Assembly (NCBI RefSeq): GCF_014651875.1
Contig: NZ_BMXS01000018.1
Span: 22,877-86,876 of the forward strand
Reading direction: 5' to 3'
Length of the DNA stretch: 64,000 nt
Source: Litchfieldella qijiaojingensis
GTDB lineage: Bacteria > Pseudomonadota > Gammaproteobacteria > Pseudomonadales > Halomonadaceae
The notes under the pieces: model-generated
What the model saw: the letters and a program-made list of their open reading frames with translations, nothing else
Database searches by the model: none
What the model was told of the DNA's origin: nothing
Part shown: one piece after another, positions 27,445 through 35,144 of the stretch
Numbering within the stretch: position 1 is the first letter of the stretch
How the letters are laid out: the number at the start of each line of letters is the position of its first letter
Position numbers and translations under genes: made by a program

Positions 27445-28521
27445 TTACTGGCCGTAACGCTGGAAGTCCTGCTCGGCGACCTCCTCACCGATGCGCTCGA
27501 CCTCTGCCAACATGGCCTCGACACGCTCCGCATCCATGCCGAAATCGTTGACGATCCATTCCTTCCAGGCCGGACGAGCGATTTCCGCCATCCGCTCCCG
27601 CTCCCCTTCAGGCATGATGTAGCACTCACTGAAGCGCTCGCAGGACTCTTCCCAGCTCGCCGTGGCCAAGGCACCGGACATGCCGTGACTCATGGCGATA
27701 GCTTCCCGAGCCGAGGTCACGATGGCGCGTTGATGCGATTCCGGGAGCTCCTGGTACCAGGACTCGCTGACCACCCAGGGGGCGCTGTTGTAGACGTGCC
27801 CGGTCAGGGTGGTGTAGTCGGTCACGGCATCGAAGTTGAAGGTGGTATTGAGCACCGGCGCATTGAACTGGCCATCGGCGAGCCCGGTTTCCAGCGCAGT
27901 GATTAACTCACCCCAGGGCAAGGGGGTGGCCGACGCCCCCAGCGAACGCATGATCGCCACATGCGCGGGGTTTTCCTCGGTACGGATGTTGAGCCCTTCC
28001 AGATCCTCCACGGTGCGGATCAAGCGCTCGTTGTTGGTGAAAGCGACGAAGCCGCCACCATCGTCGAAGGTGCCGAGATAGCGCATGTTGGCCTCATCGA
28101 TGGTGCCGGACATGAAATCGGCGAACCATTCGCCATCGAAGAACGACCAGGCCTGACGCCAGTTGTTGAACAGGAAGGGAGCCGTGACAAGCTGGTAGTC
28201 ATCGTAGAAGGACGACATCGCCCCCGCCGACATGATGGTCGACTGCAACGTGCGACCACCCTGTACTTCGGAACCGTTCTCGACCTCGGAACCCAGCTGG
28301 CCGCCACCGAAGATGGTGACCTCGAGATCGCCATCGGTACGAGTTTCGACCAGGTTCTTGAAATGCACCAGCGCCGGGTAGATCTCGTTGTTGCTCATGC
28401 TTTCCGGCAGCTGGGTGGCAATGACCATCTCGTAGGACTGAGCCTGGACGTGGGTAGTGGCAAGCGCCAGCGGCAAGGCCGCCAATGCTAGCGTGTTGGG
28501 CAAAACCGATTTCATTCTCAT
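27445..28521 (-). CDS. dctP: TRAP transporter substrate-binding protein (DctP family)
   Basis: Periplasmic binding protein of 358 aa. Sec signal MRMKSVLPNTLALAALPLALATTHVQA, then the DctP core: FKNLVETRTDGDLEVTIFGGGQLGSE, LPFLFNN-like TAPFLFNN, LEGLNIRTEENPAHVAIMRSLGA with the conserved Arg for carboxylate binding, and ETGLADGQFNAPV. The Arg suggests a ligand with a carboxylate. ATG 28521 follows GGAAGGGGGC. First gene of the TRAP/amidohydrolase operon. Confidence 0.94.
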   Translation of the reverse strand: MRMKSVLPNTLALAALPLALATTHVQAQSYEMVIATQLPESMSNNEIYPALVHFKNLVETRTDGDLEVTIFGGGQLGSEVENGSEVQGGRTLQSTIMSAGAMSSFYDDYQLVTAPFLFNNWRQAWSFFDGEWFADFMSGTIDEANMRYLGTFDDGGGFVAFTNNERLIRTVEDLEGLNIRTEENPAHVAIMRSLGASATPLPWGELITALETGLADGQFNAPVLNTTFNFDAVTDYTTLTGHVYNSAPWVVSESWYQELPESHQRAIVTSAREAIAMSHGMSGALATASWEESCERFSECYIMPEGERERMAEIARPAWKEWIVNDFGMDAERVEAMLAEVERIGEEVAEQDFQRYGQ

Positions 28522-28682
28522 GCCCCCTTCCTTTATTTGTTTTGGGACCGCAGAGACAACTTACACCCACTGCTATCAGCCTATGACGCTAGTCTTGAGG
28601 CTGCTTGCCCGCAACTACGAAAGATTTGCCCCAGACTCAGCCCTGTGTCGTAACCGGGGTACGCAACGGGGCGCGCGCCGGT

Positions 28683-29468
28683 TCAGTTCAAGGCACGGCG
28701 CTCCGCTGTGGGGGGAACCTCGAAGCGACGCCGATAGGCTCGCGAGAAACTGCCCTGATCACGAAAGCCGACCAGCGAGGCAACCTGGCTCAACGCCAGA
28801 CCGGTGTGGAGGACCATGGAACGTGCATGGTCGAGGCGGCGTCGTTGCACGTATCCCAATGGGGTCATGCCCGTGGCATCGCGAAAGCAGGCGTGGAAAT
28901 GGCCAGGACTCAGCGCACATAGGCTGGCCAGGGATTCGACACGGATGTCATCAGCCAGGTGCGCATCGATATGGGCATCGATACGCGACAGATCGAGACG
29001 TTCTCGGCTTCGCCAGCCAGCCCGAGGATCGACGATATCGGCTGGCAGCCGTTCATCGTGGAGCTCCAGATAGATCGCCCGCAAAATCAAGGCGGCGATT
29101 TCACTTTGCAGTTCGGGATAATCTTCGACCTGCTTCATCAATGTGTCGGCGAGCCTGTGCAACTTTGGCGTCACCGTGAAGAAGCGCGGCCGGGCGAACA
29201 ATCGGTCGACTTCATCGACACAGGAAAGTGCCGACAGGCTGGCCAACGGCACATCGAGCACCAAGGTACGGTTGAGACCGTCCCCTTGGTACTCGTGATG
29301 ATAGGTGGTGGGAATCAGGCAGCCCCGTTCGCCGGTCACGACTTCACCACGCCCTTCGATACTGAGCTCAGTGCTGCCCGATGTCGCCAGGATCAGTTGG
29401 TGAAAGCCATGCTCATGGGAAATATACTGACGGCTCAGGGTGCAGGCACGTAGATGGAAGAATGACAT
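28683..29468 (-). CDS. AraC-family transcriptional regulator
   Basis: 261-aa activator with an N-terminal cupin-like sensor (HGFHQLILATSGSTELSIEGRG, ERGCLIPTTYHHEYQG) and a C-terminal AraC DNA-binding domain with two HTHs (VESLASLCALSPGHFHACFRDATGMTPLGYVQRRRLDHA and LALSQVASLVGFRDQGSFSRAYRRRFEVPP). It lies 161 bp upstream of dctP in the same direction, so it probably controls the TRAP/amidohydrolase operon. Confidence 0.92.
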   Translation of the reverse strand: MSFFHLRACTLSRQYISHEHGFHQLILATSGSTELSIEGRGEVVTGERGCLIPTTYHHEYQGDGLNRTLVLDVPLASLSALSCVDEVDRLFARPRFFTVTPKLHRLADTLMKQVEDYPELQSEIAALILRAIYLELHDERLPADIVDPRAGWRSRERLDLSRIDAHIDAHLADDIRVESLASLCALSPGHFHACFRDATGMTPLGYVQRRRLDHARSMVLHTGLALSQVASLVGFRDQGSFSRAYRRRFEVPPTAERRALN

Positions 29469-29540
29469 GGCGCAGGCGGTTCCCGTGTCATCATGACCTC
29501 TCCACCTTACGCCAGCCGGCTCTCGATGCCAATCGGCGAC

Positions 29541-29783
29541 TCAGCAGCGCCCCTGCATCCTCAGCCCCGGTGGGCAGAAACCCCGACGGCGATCGTCGTA
29601 ATAGTAATACTCGTGATAGTCGTGGTAGCCGCGATGCCGATGACCGTGCCCCCCATCGATCTCGATCAATGGCTCGGTACGGATCTCAGCCGGGGTGAAC
29701 CGTGCCGGCTTGTAGCTGCAGCCGGCCATCAACAACGCAGCGCCGAGCACGACCAGAGTGACTAGCTGCATGGAACCTTTCAT
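29541..29783 (-). CDS. Small His/Tyr-rich lipoprotein
   Basis: 80-aa predicted lipoprotein. The signal ends in the lipobox LLMAGC, and the mature part reads SYKPARFTPAEIRTEPLIEI then a HGHRHRGYHDYHEYYYYDDRR stretch and FCPPGLRMQGRC. The His cluster could bind metal. A shorter paralog lies 260 bp upstream on the same strand, sharing SYxPARxxxEPLIxID and FCPPG-C. ATG 29783 is chosen over 29807 because a GAGG motif sits at the right distance. Function unknown. Confidence 0.7.
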   Translation of the reverse strand: MKGSMQLVTLVVLGAALLMAGCSYKPARFTPAEIRTEPLIEIDGGHGHRHRGYHDYHEYYYYDDRRRGFCPPGLRMQGRC

Positions 29784-29989
29784 GAATGAGTGCCTCGTGA
29801 GGATCATGGAAACAACTCCCGTCCCCTGCGTTCTTCATCGGTTGCCTTCTCATGTCCGTTCCAGAACGACGAGGCTCTCGCCACCGGGCAACTCGAACAG
29901 TGTTTTTTTACAGTATATCCGCTCGTTGGGGAAGCCCCCAGCCAACAATGCGCAAGAATTGCGCAACCTTGTACCTACATGTAAGAACC

Positions 29990-30020
29990 ATCAAGGGCAC
30001 GCGGTCGGCGTGCCCTTGAT
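29990..30020 (-). terminator. Hairpin terminator between the two lipoprotein genes
   Basis: Perfect 13-bp stem ATCAAGGGCACGC / GCGTGCCCTTGAT with a 5-base loop, 24 bp after the stop of the upstream mini-lipoprotein. On the minus strand it is followed by ATGGTTCTTAC, a weak T-rich tail. Confidence 0.7.
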
Positions 30021-30043
30021 ATCTGGTCACGATCGCTCGGCCT

Positions 30044-30220
30044 TCAGCAGTTGCCTTTCTTGGCCTGCCCGGGTGGACAGAAGCTGCCATCATGATGCCT
30101 ACGGTCATCGTCGATCACGATCAGCGGCTCGGACTTGATGCGGGCGGGCTGGTAGCTGCAACCTGCGACAAGCAGTGCCGAAAGCAACACGATGGTCAGG
30201 GTGATCAAGGGCTTGTTCAT
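30044..30220 (-). CDS. Mini-lipoprotein, paralog of the 29.5-kb protein
   Basis: 58-aa lipoprotein too short to be picked up by simple ORF filters. It begins MNKPLITLTIVLLSALLVAGC with a clear lipobox, then SYQPARIKSEPLIVID, a short DDDRRHHDG acidic/His part, and SFCPPGQAKKGNC at the C-terminus. The downstream paralog has the same order, but with a longer His/Tyr insert. Conservation of SYxPAR, EPLIxID and FCPPG...C in both supports real genes. Probably periplasmic-facing; function unknown. Confidence 0.75.
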   Translation of the reverse strand: MNKPLITLTIVLLSALLVAGCSYQPARIKSEPLIVIDDDRRHHDGSFCPPGQAKKGNC

Positions 30221-30374
30221 GGAACGTCCATTTCCTCCAACAGTAAAAGGTGATAGGCATCATTCTAGCGAACGCAATGCCTGGACGAAAATGTCGCCGA
30301 ATACCAACGGTACCGATCAAGCAGCCACAGCTACCTTCCTGGCGCCCATCGTCTTGGCGAAGGTAGGGGTCTCG

Positions 30375-31070
30375 TCATCCAGTTTGGATACCGACGTTGC
30401 TGGCCTGTGCATGGGGGCGTCTGATGCCGGGGTCTTCTTCACGCCCGGGACGCCTGGCAGTTGCCGTCATCATTCCCCATAACCAACCGATCTTGTAGCG
30501 CTCGACATCCACACCGATGAATTCCGCCCCGACGAGCAAGTCACGGCACTCATCACTGCGGTAGGTACGGAAATGCCCAGGGTCGAAGGCTCGCAGGAAT
30601 ACATCGCAGAAGCGGCAAGTCAGGTAGTCGTCGCACCAGTCGACGATGACCAGGCGTCCGCCTGGTTTCAGGACGCGATACATTTCCCCCAGCGCACGCT
30701 GGGGCTCGCGAATATAGTGGAATACGCTGGTCGATACCAGCGCATCGAACTCCGAATCACCGAAGGGCAAGGCCTCGGCGGAGGCCTCCGCCAGCTCGAC
30801 GTTCGCCCCGACCCTGCGACGTGCGATCGCCAGCATCTCGTTAGAGAGATCAATGCCTGCCAAGCGGATACCGGGCATCTCGCGCGCCAGGGATGCCAAC
30901 AACACCCCTGTGCCACAGCCGACGTCCAACACCCGGTCGCCGTTATCCAGTTCGAGACAACGTTGCGCCTCCCGAACCGACGCTTCGATATAGGTGTTCC
31001 AGCGGATATCGTAGCGTTGCGCCAGGCGTGCGTATTCGCGGCGCAGTGATTCGTATCGATGGCGCTTCAT
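30375..31070 (-). CDS. SAM-dependent methyltransferase, type 11
   Basis: Cytosolic class I methyltransferase of 231 aa. SAM motif I is RVLDVGCGTGVLLASLA, followed by the acidic loop GIDLSNEMLAIARRR, ALPFGDSEFDALVSTSVFHYI and VLKPGGRLVIVDWCDDYLTCRFCDVFLR. The latter resembles the UbiE/small-molecule branch. The last 25 residues are Arg-rich and may be non-conserved. Substrate unknown. It ends 15 bp before a DUF6164 gene starts its reading upstream, probably one transcript. Confidence 0.85.
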   Translation of the reverse strand: MKRHRYESLRREYARLAQRYDIRWNTYIEASVREAQRCLELDNGDRVLDVGCGTGVLLASLAREMPGIRLAGIDLSNEMLAIARRRVGANVELAEASAEALPFGDSEFDALVSTSVFHYIREPQRALGEMYRVLKPGGRLVIVDWCDDYLTCRFCDVFLRAFDPGHFRTYRSDECRDLLVGAEFIGVDVERYKIGWLWGMMTATARRPGREEDPGIRRPHAQASNVGIQTG

Positions 31071-31085
31071 GGTGGAGACCCGCTC

Positions 31086-31451
31086 TTACCGCAAGCCGAG
31101 AAACGGCAAGGTCGACAACGCCAGTACAATGGCGGCCGCCACAGTGAAGAACAGGACACGCAGCGGCTGCCTGGCCAGCTTACGCCATAGTGTCGGTGCC
31201 CTGCCCTGCGCCGCGAGCTCTGCATGCTCCCGGCGAACGCGAGCCGTGAGTTCCGCCTGATACTCGTCGATCACCGCCCGCGCCGCTGCCGCCTGTGAAT
31301 CGTCCTTGAGCCAGATGGCGGCGACCGACAAACGCCAGCGCCCAGCGCTGGTTTCATAGAATTCAAATTCGTGCTCGCACAACAGCCGCCGGACTTCCTC
31401 GGCCTCTTCTTCCGGCACATTGTTGAGCTTGAACAACAAGACCGCCATCAC
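31086..31451 (-). CDS. DUF6164-like small membrane protein
   Basis: 121-aa protein. The N-terminal half is a soluble domain, MAVLLFKLNNVPEEEAEEVRRLL, FEFYETSAGRWRLSVAAIWLKDD, a family I recognise from gammaproteobacteria as uncharacterised (DUF6164). A single transmembrane helix is near the C-terminus (VLFFTVAAAIVLALSTLPFLG). Two adjacent ATGs at 31451 and 31448 are both usable. Function unknown. Confidence 0.75.
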   Translation of the reverse strand: MMAVLLFKLNNVPEEEAEEVRRLLCEHEFEFYETSAGRWRLSVAAIWLKDDSQAAAARAVIDEYQAELTARVRREHAELAAQGRAPTLWRKLARQPLRVLFFTVAAAIVLALSTLPFLGLR

Positions 31452-31562
31452 CGCTCCCGCACTAACCTTGTCCTCATGACCATGGCATCGATGCTATCCC
31501 GGACGCACTGCCAACGCTAACCGTGGCGGTTTTTTGTTATCCTGACGGGTAGTTGGAAACCT

Positions 31563-31707
31563 AAGGAAGCGCTGAATAGATCGACGAGCAACTTCAAGCA
31601 CAAGGCGCCCGGAGCGCAGCAACCGGAGCATATGGGGTATATGTGAGGCTTGCGAGCACCGCGTAACGCAGTGATTGAGCTGCGCAGGCATTTATTCAGC
31701 GTTTCCC
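31563..31707. mobile_element. MITE-like intergenic repeat
   Basis: About 145 bp with near-perfect terminal inverted repeats: GGAAGCGCTGAATA at the left and TATTCAGCGTTTCC at the right, one mismatch in 14. The interior has no gene of its own, and reading it gives the MPAQLNHCVTRCSQASHIPH-type phantom peptide often annotated in such repeats. It sits directly ahead of the thioredoxin-like gene. Size and ends fit a non-autonomous IS derivative; the mother element is not in the window. Confidence 0.75.
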
Positions 31708-31730
31708 TAACAACCGGAGGCTCCGTACCC

Positions 31731-32279
31731 ATGGCCGTGACACCATCAAACATGATCGAACTGGGCAGCCCCCTACCGGTATTCCGTCTCCCCGACCCCA
31801 ACGGCGCGGAGGTCGACAGCGAGCAGTTCCGCGGCAACCCCTTGCTGGTGGTCTTCATGTGCAATCACTGCCCGTTCGTCAAGCATATCGCTGACGCTTT
31901 CGCCGACTTTGCCCGTGAATACGAGCAAAAAGGCCTCGCAGTGGTCGGTATCAACAGCAACGACTTCCAGTCACATCCGGACGACCGCCCCGAACGCATG
32001 ATCGAGGAAGCCCGTATGCGCGGCTATACCTTCCCCTACCTGGTGGACGAGACCCAGGAGGTGGCCCGGACCTTCCAGGCGGCCTGCACGCCGGACTTCT
32101 TCCTCTTCGACCGCAACCACCGACTAGCCTATCGCGGTCAGTTCGACGATAGCCGCCCAAGCAAGGACACGCCGGTGACCGGTGAGGACCTGCGCGCCGC
32201 CGCCGATGCGGTATTGGCCGGGCAGGCACCGGATGCCAACCAGATGCCGTCGATGGGCTGCAACATCAAGTGGAAATAA
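31731..32279 (+). CDS. Thioredoxin-family / AhpC-TSA-like protein
   Basis: 182-aa cytosolic protein of the PRX-like1/redoxin group. The core reads GSPLPVFRLPDPNGAEVDSEQFRG, then VVFMCNHCPFVKHI with a CxxC redox pair, AVVGINSNDFQSHPDDRPERM and CTPDFFLFDRNHRLAYRGQFDDSRP. C-terminal PSMGCNIKWK is typical of this family. Function is likely thiol-disulfide or peroxide handling; no experimental role can be given. Start ATG 31731 follows GGAGG. The promoter region holds a MITE. Confidence 0.88.
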   Translation: MAVTPSNMIELGSPLPVFRLPDPNGAEVDSEQFRGNPLLVVFMCNHCPFVKHIADAFADFAREYEQKGLAVVGINSNDFQSHPDDRPERMIEEARMRGYTFPYLVDETQEVARTFQAACTPDFFLFDRNHRLAYRGQFDDSRPSKDTPVTGEDLRAAADAVLAGQAPDANQMPSMGCNIKWK

Positions 32280-32340
32280 TGTGGTCCTTGGGGTCAACGA
32301 CAAGCAGATCCCCCGCCAAACACACAAGTGACTGACCACA

Positions 32341-32364
32341 CAGCGGCGCCTTCTGGCGCCGCTG
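32341..32364 (+). terminator. Hairpin after the thioredoxin-like gene
   Basis: Perfect 10-bp stem CAGCGGCGCC / GGCGCCGCTG with a 4-base loop, about 60 bp after the stop. It lacks a strong T-run, but the compact GC-rich stem is terminator-like. Confidence 0.55.
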
Positions 32365-32471
32365 TCATGAAAGAAGCTTATATAAAGTCCCACTCAACAA
32401 TGAAAAACAAGGATGCTATGATGCTGCTCGCCCGGGCATGCTCATCGGCTATACCGGGCTCTATTCAGCAA

Positions 32472-32620
32472 TGACCCTCGTTGGGGAGTAGCCGGCTCGC
32501 GCCAAGGGCGCGAGAGCGGATGTCAACACATTCGGCCATATGCCGTGGCATCCGCGCCTTCGGGTAGGCGAGACCATCGACGGTACGACGCTCGTGGCCG
32601 GGCGTGTCGTGCCGTCGTGG
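32472..32620 (+). ncRNA. Manganese riboswitch (yybP-ykoY) upstream of mntP
   Basis: The leader contains GGGGAGTAGCC at 32483, a GC-rich stem (GGCTCGCGCC/GGCGCGAG), ACACATTCGGC, and GGTAGGCGAGACC at about 32565, in the order seen in yybP-ykoY elements. A following stem GACGGTACGACGC / GCGTGTCGTGCCGTC could be the expression-platform hairpin. The element sits directly ahead of an MntP gene, its classic target: Mn(II) binding switches on efflux. End points are approximate. Confidence 0.85.
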
Positions 32621-32647
32621 TGAATCGCCCGGCCCGGATGAAAGCGG

Positions 32648-33214
32648 ATGACTCCACTTACCACCCTCCTTCTGGCCTTCTCCATGTCCGCGGATGCCTT
32701 TGCCGCCTCGATCGGCAAGGGTGCCATGATCGAACAGCCGCGCTTTCGCGAAGCGCTGCGCACCGGGTTGATCTTCGGCACCGTCGAGGCCCTGACGCCA
32801 TTACTGGGCTGGGCCCTCGGGGTCGCCGCCGCCCACCATGTCGAAGCTTGGGACCACTGGATTGTCTTCACGCTGTTATTGATCATCGGCGGGCACATGA
32901 TCGTGGCCAGCTTCTCCGTAGAGCATGAGGAGAGCGAGCGACCACGCCGCCGCACCTGGTGGCTGCTGGCCGCCACCGCGGTCGCCACCAGCATCGACGC
33001 CCTGGCGGTCGGCATCGGCCTGGCCTTCCTCGATATCAATATCCTGGTGACGGCGCTGGCCATCGGCATGGTAACCACGCTCATGGCTACGCTTGGCACG
33101 CTGCTGGGGCGACACCTGGGCGAGCTGATCGGGCGACGCGCAGAGCTCCTGGGAGGATTGATCCTGATCGGCATTGGCAGCGGGATTCTTACAGAGCATC
33201 TGGGTATGTGGTGA
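32648..33214 (+). CDS. mntP: Manganese efflux pump MntP
   Basis: Inner-membrane Mn(II) exporter of 188 aa with six predicted spans in two homologous halves. Each half carries the signature: [14 protein letters not shown] in the first and [15 protein letters not shown] in the second, with the conserved Asp residues needed for transport. The start ATG 32648 follows GAAAGCGG. Controlled by the Mn riboswitch just upstream, which fits a Mn-detoxification role. Confidence 0.95.
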   Translation: MTPLTTLLLAFSMSADAFAASIGKGAMIEQPRFREALRTGLIFGTVEALTPLLGWALGVAAAHHVEAWDHWIVFTLLLIIGGHMIVASFSVEHEESERPRRRTWWLLAATAVATSIDALAVGIGLAFLDINILVTALAIGMVTTLMATLGTLLGRHLGELIGRRAELLGGLILIGIGSGILTEHLGMW

Positions 33215-33241
33215 CTGGGGACGCCACCAAGCCAATGTAAC

Positions 33242-33284
33242 GTGACAGGTGTTACACGACTGTATCCTCTGTGACAGCTGTCAC
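33242..33284 (+). promoter_or_regulatory. Paired enhancer-type operators upstream of the secreted VOC gene
   Basis: Two dyads: GTGACAGGTGTTAC (33242-33255) and GTGACAGCTGTCAC (33271-33284), centres 29 bp apart and 69-111 bp ahead of a sigma-54 promoter. The same motif (GTTACAGGTGTAAC and relatives) lies upstream of the GMC operon at 42.2 kb beside an AcoR-like sigma-54 activator gene. They are best read as binding sites for that activator or a close relative. Confidence 0.65.
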
Positions 33285-33352
33285 GCTATCTCCAACCTCG
33301 ATAAACGCAATCAAGCCGGTTAGGTGCAAGAACTTCCAGCCTCGCCATCACT

Positions 33353-33368
33353 TGGCATGGCCATTGCT
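33353..33368 (+). promoter_or_regulatory. Sigma-54 promoter of the secreted VOC gene
   Basis: TGGCATG, four bases, TTGCT: the -24 GG and -12 GC are 12 bp apart and match the RpoN consensus TGGCACG-N4-TTGCW with one change. It lies 59 bp before the VOC start with two enhancer-type dyads upstream. Confidence 0.75.
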
Positions 33369-33426
33369 CCTCTCGTTCGGGTGACGGTCGTCACCGACAA
33401 CGAACAACAAACCTTGGAGTCATGAC

Positions 33427-34014
33427 ATGCCCAACACTTTCAAGCGCACCACCTTGTCCCTGGCCCTGCTGCTGGCCAGCCATGTCGCTCAGGCCGAAAT
33501 GCCGGGAATGCATGGCACCCAGCACTTCGGCTTCACCGTGCCCGATCGTCAGGCAGCAGTGGACTTCTTCGTCGACGTGATCGGGTGCGAGGCGTTCTTC
33601 ACCATCGGCCCTTTCGGGCCCTTCGATGACGATTGGATGAGCGAGAACCTCGACGTACATCCCGAGGCCACCATCCCCGCTGCCCACCTGGTGCGATGCG
33701 GCAATGGCACCAACCTGGAAATCTTCGAGTACACCGCCCCCGACCAGCGTACGGAACAGCCGCGCAACAGCGACATCGGCGGCCACCATATTGCCTTCTA
33801 CGTGGACGACATGGACGAGGCTGTGGCCTATCTCGAGGAACATGACGTGGATGTGCTCGGCGAGCCCAAGACGTTTACCGAAGGCCCCATGGAGGGGCTG
33901 AGCTGGGTCTACTTCATGGCGCCCTGGGGCATGCAGTTGGAAATCGTCAGCGTACCCTATGGCATGGGTTACGAAGCCGACAACCCCAGCCGTCTCTGGG
34001 ATCCTCGCCACTGA
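33427..34014 (+). CDS. Secreted VOC-superfamily protein (glyoxalase/dioxygenase fold)
   Basis: 195-aa protein with a Sec signal (TTLSLALLLASHVAQA) and two VOC half-modules. Candidate metal ligands are His in HGTQHFGFTV, Glu in TNLEIFEY, His in GGHHIAFYV and Glu in MQLEIVSV, the usual His-Glu-His-Glu set. A periplasmic location is rare for this fold. RpoN promoter and enhancer dyads upstream suggest co-regulation with the GMC/2-oxo acid operon at 36-42 kb, so it may act on the same substrate. Reaction unknown. Confidence 0.85.
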   Translation: MPNTFKRTTLSLALLLASHVAQAEMPGMHGTQHFGFTVPDRQAAVDFFVDVIGCEAFFTIGPFGPFDDDWMSENLDVHPEATIPAAHLVRCGNGTNLEIFEYTAPDQRTEQPRNSDIGGHHIAFYVDDMDEAVAYLEEHDVDVLGEPKTFTEGPMEGLSWVYFMAPWGMQLEIVSVPYGMGYEADNPSRLWDPRH

Positions 34015-34048
34015 CCCTCGTCCGATTCGGCCCATCGTTCAATACCAT

Positions 34049-34076
34049 GACAGCGGCGCCTAAAAGCGTCGCTGTC
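34049..34076 (+). terminator. Terminator-like hairpin after the VOC gene
   Basis: Stem GACAGCGGCGC / GCGTCGCTGTC with one internal mismatch and a 6-base loop (CTAAAA), 35 bp after the stop. No T-run, so it is a weak call. Confidence 0.4.
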
Positions 34077-34257
34077 GTGCAGCCAGGCAGTTGAGCCGCT
34101 TCTGGCCTGAAGGTCGATGCCACGAGCATCGTGGACCACACGAACCCCTTTTCTATACTGTCGATTCCTACCTTCCCCAAACGATTAGTGGATGTAGACA
34201 CTGGTCGGGTGTGACCGGGTAGCCCTGCAATGTTCTGGAGATTGCCTTGGAGGAAAC

Positions 34258-34635
34258 ATGAACGGACATCCATATTTCGAGATTCAGGCCGATGACACCC
34301 AGCGTGCGGTCGATTTCTATAGCGCCGTGTTTGGCTGGCAATTCAATAAGGTCGAAGGGCTTCCCGTCGAGTATTGGCGTATCGATAACGGAGGGATGGG
34401 AGGCGGTTTGCTCCAGCGTCCAGCACAAACGCCACCGACCGAATGCGGAACGAACGCCTTCGTCTGTTCATTCGAGGTGGAAGACTTCGATGATGCAGCC
34501 CAGCACATCGCAAGACTTGGCGGGCAAGTCGCCCTACCCAAGTTTGCCGTGCCCGGCCGCTGCTGGCAGGGCTACTTCCTCGATACCGAGGGCAATACCT
34601 TCGGCATCTTCCAGGTCGACGAAACGGCAGGATAG
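34258..34635 (+). CDS. VOC-superfamily (glyoxalase-like) protein
   Basis: 125-aa single-module cytosolic protein. It reads HPYFEIQADDTQRAVDFYSAVFGWQFNKVEG, SFEVEDFDDAAQHIARLGGQV and QGYFLDTEGNTFGIFQVD, typical of the predicted lactoylglutathione-lyase-like group seen near TfoX-domain genes. Start ATG 34258 follows GGAGG. Convergent with the TfoX-N gene. Substrate not known. Confidence 0.85.
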   Translation: MNGHPYFEIQADDTQRAVDFYSAVFGWQFNKVEGLPVEYWRIDNGGMGGGLLQRPAQTPPTECGTNAFVCSFEVEDFDDAAQHIARLGGQVALPKFAVPGRCWQGYFLDTEGNTFGIFQVDETAG

Positions 34636-34654
34636 CAGCAAGCTATAGCGTCAT

Positions 34655-35002
34655 TCATTTCCTGGCCGACTTCCGCTTGCCTGCCTGGGCGCGCAGGGCG
34701 GCTTCGAACGAACGTCGCGCCCAGGCCGCAGCCAGCTCGTGATCCTCGAACAGCTCTTCCGGGGCCTGGTAGTAAGCTATCCGTACCACTTTACCGCCCT
34801 TGTTGTATTCGAATGGACCGAGCCCTTCCCGCTCGAAGTCGCCGACATTTGCCTCATCCGCCTTCAGATAGAGCGTCTCGTCGGAGACCAGCGCGAACAT
34901 CAGACCCTCGTGGTAAATACCGTAACCACCGAACATCCGGCGCACCGTGATCGGCCCGAACCATTCGAAGACATCGCGCAGATTATCTGTGTACTCGCTC
35001 AT
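34655..35002 (-). CDS. TfoX N-terminal domain protein
   Basis: 115-aa protein made of a single TfoX_N domain: FEWFGPITVRRMFGGYGIYHEGLMFALVSDETLYLKADEAN and YYQAPEELFEDHELAAAWARRSFEAA. It lacks the C-terminal TfoX/Sxy domain, so a competence role cannot be assumed. An ATG at 35002 fits the domain edge; the frame is open to 35092. Ends with a basic tail GKRKSARK. Confidence 0.87.
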   Translation of the reverse strand: MSEYTDNLRDVFEWFGPITVRRMFGGYGIYHEGLMFALVSDETLYLKADEANVGDFEREGLGPFEYNKGGKVVRIAYYQAPEELFEDHELAAAWARRSFEAALRAQAGKRKSARK

Positions 35003-35144
35003 CGAGTCCCTCACCCCACTCGCAGAAATAGCCTGCCAATCGTCCATGCCCGCGCTCGCACCGGCCAGGAGAACCAACGAATGCTTATACACTGTAAGCG
35101 TACACGCGATTTCTCGACAGCAATCGGCCCTGGGGCAGCAAGCG

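Noticed and set aside
29900..29925. ACAGTGTTTTTTTACAGTATAT looked like a LexA-type site
   Set aside because: Spacing and half-site orientation do not fit CTGT-N8-ACAG; likely just an A/T-rich promoter region.
31494..31691. 65-codon minus-strand frame MPAQLNHCVTRCSQ...
   Set aside because: A phantom peptide from the MITE-like repeat, not a gene.
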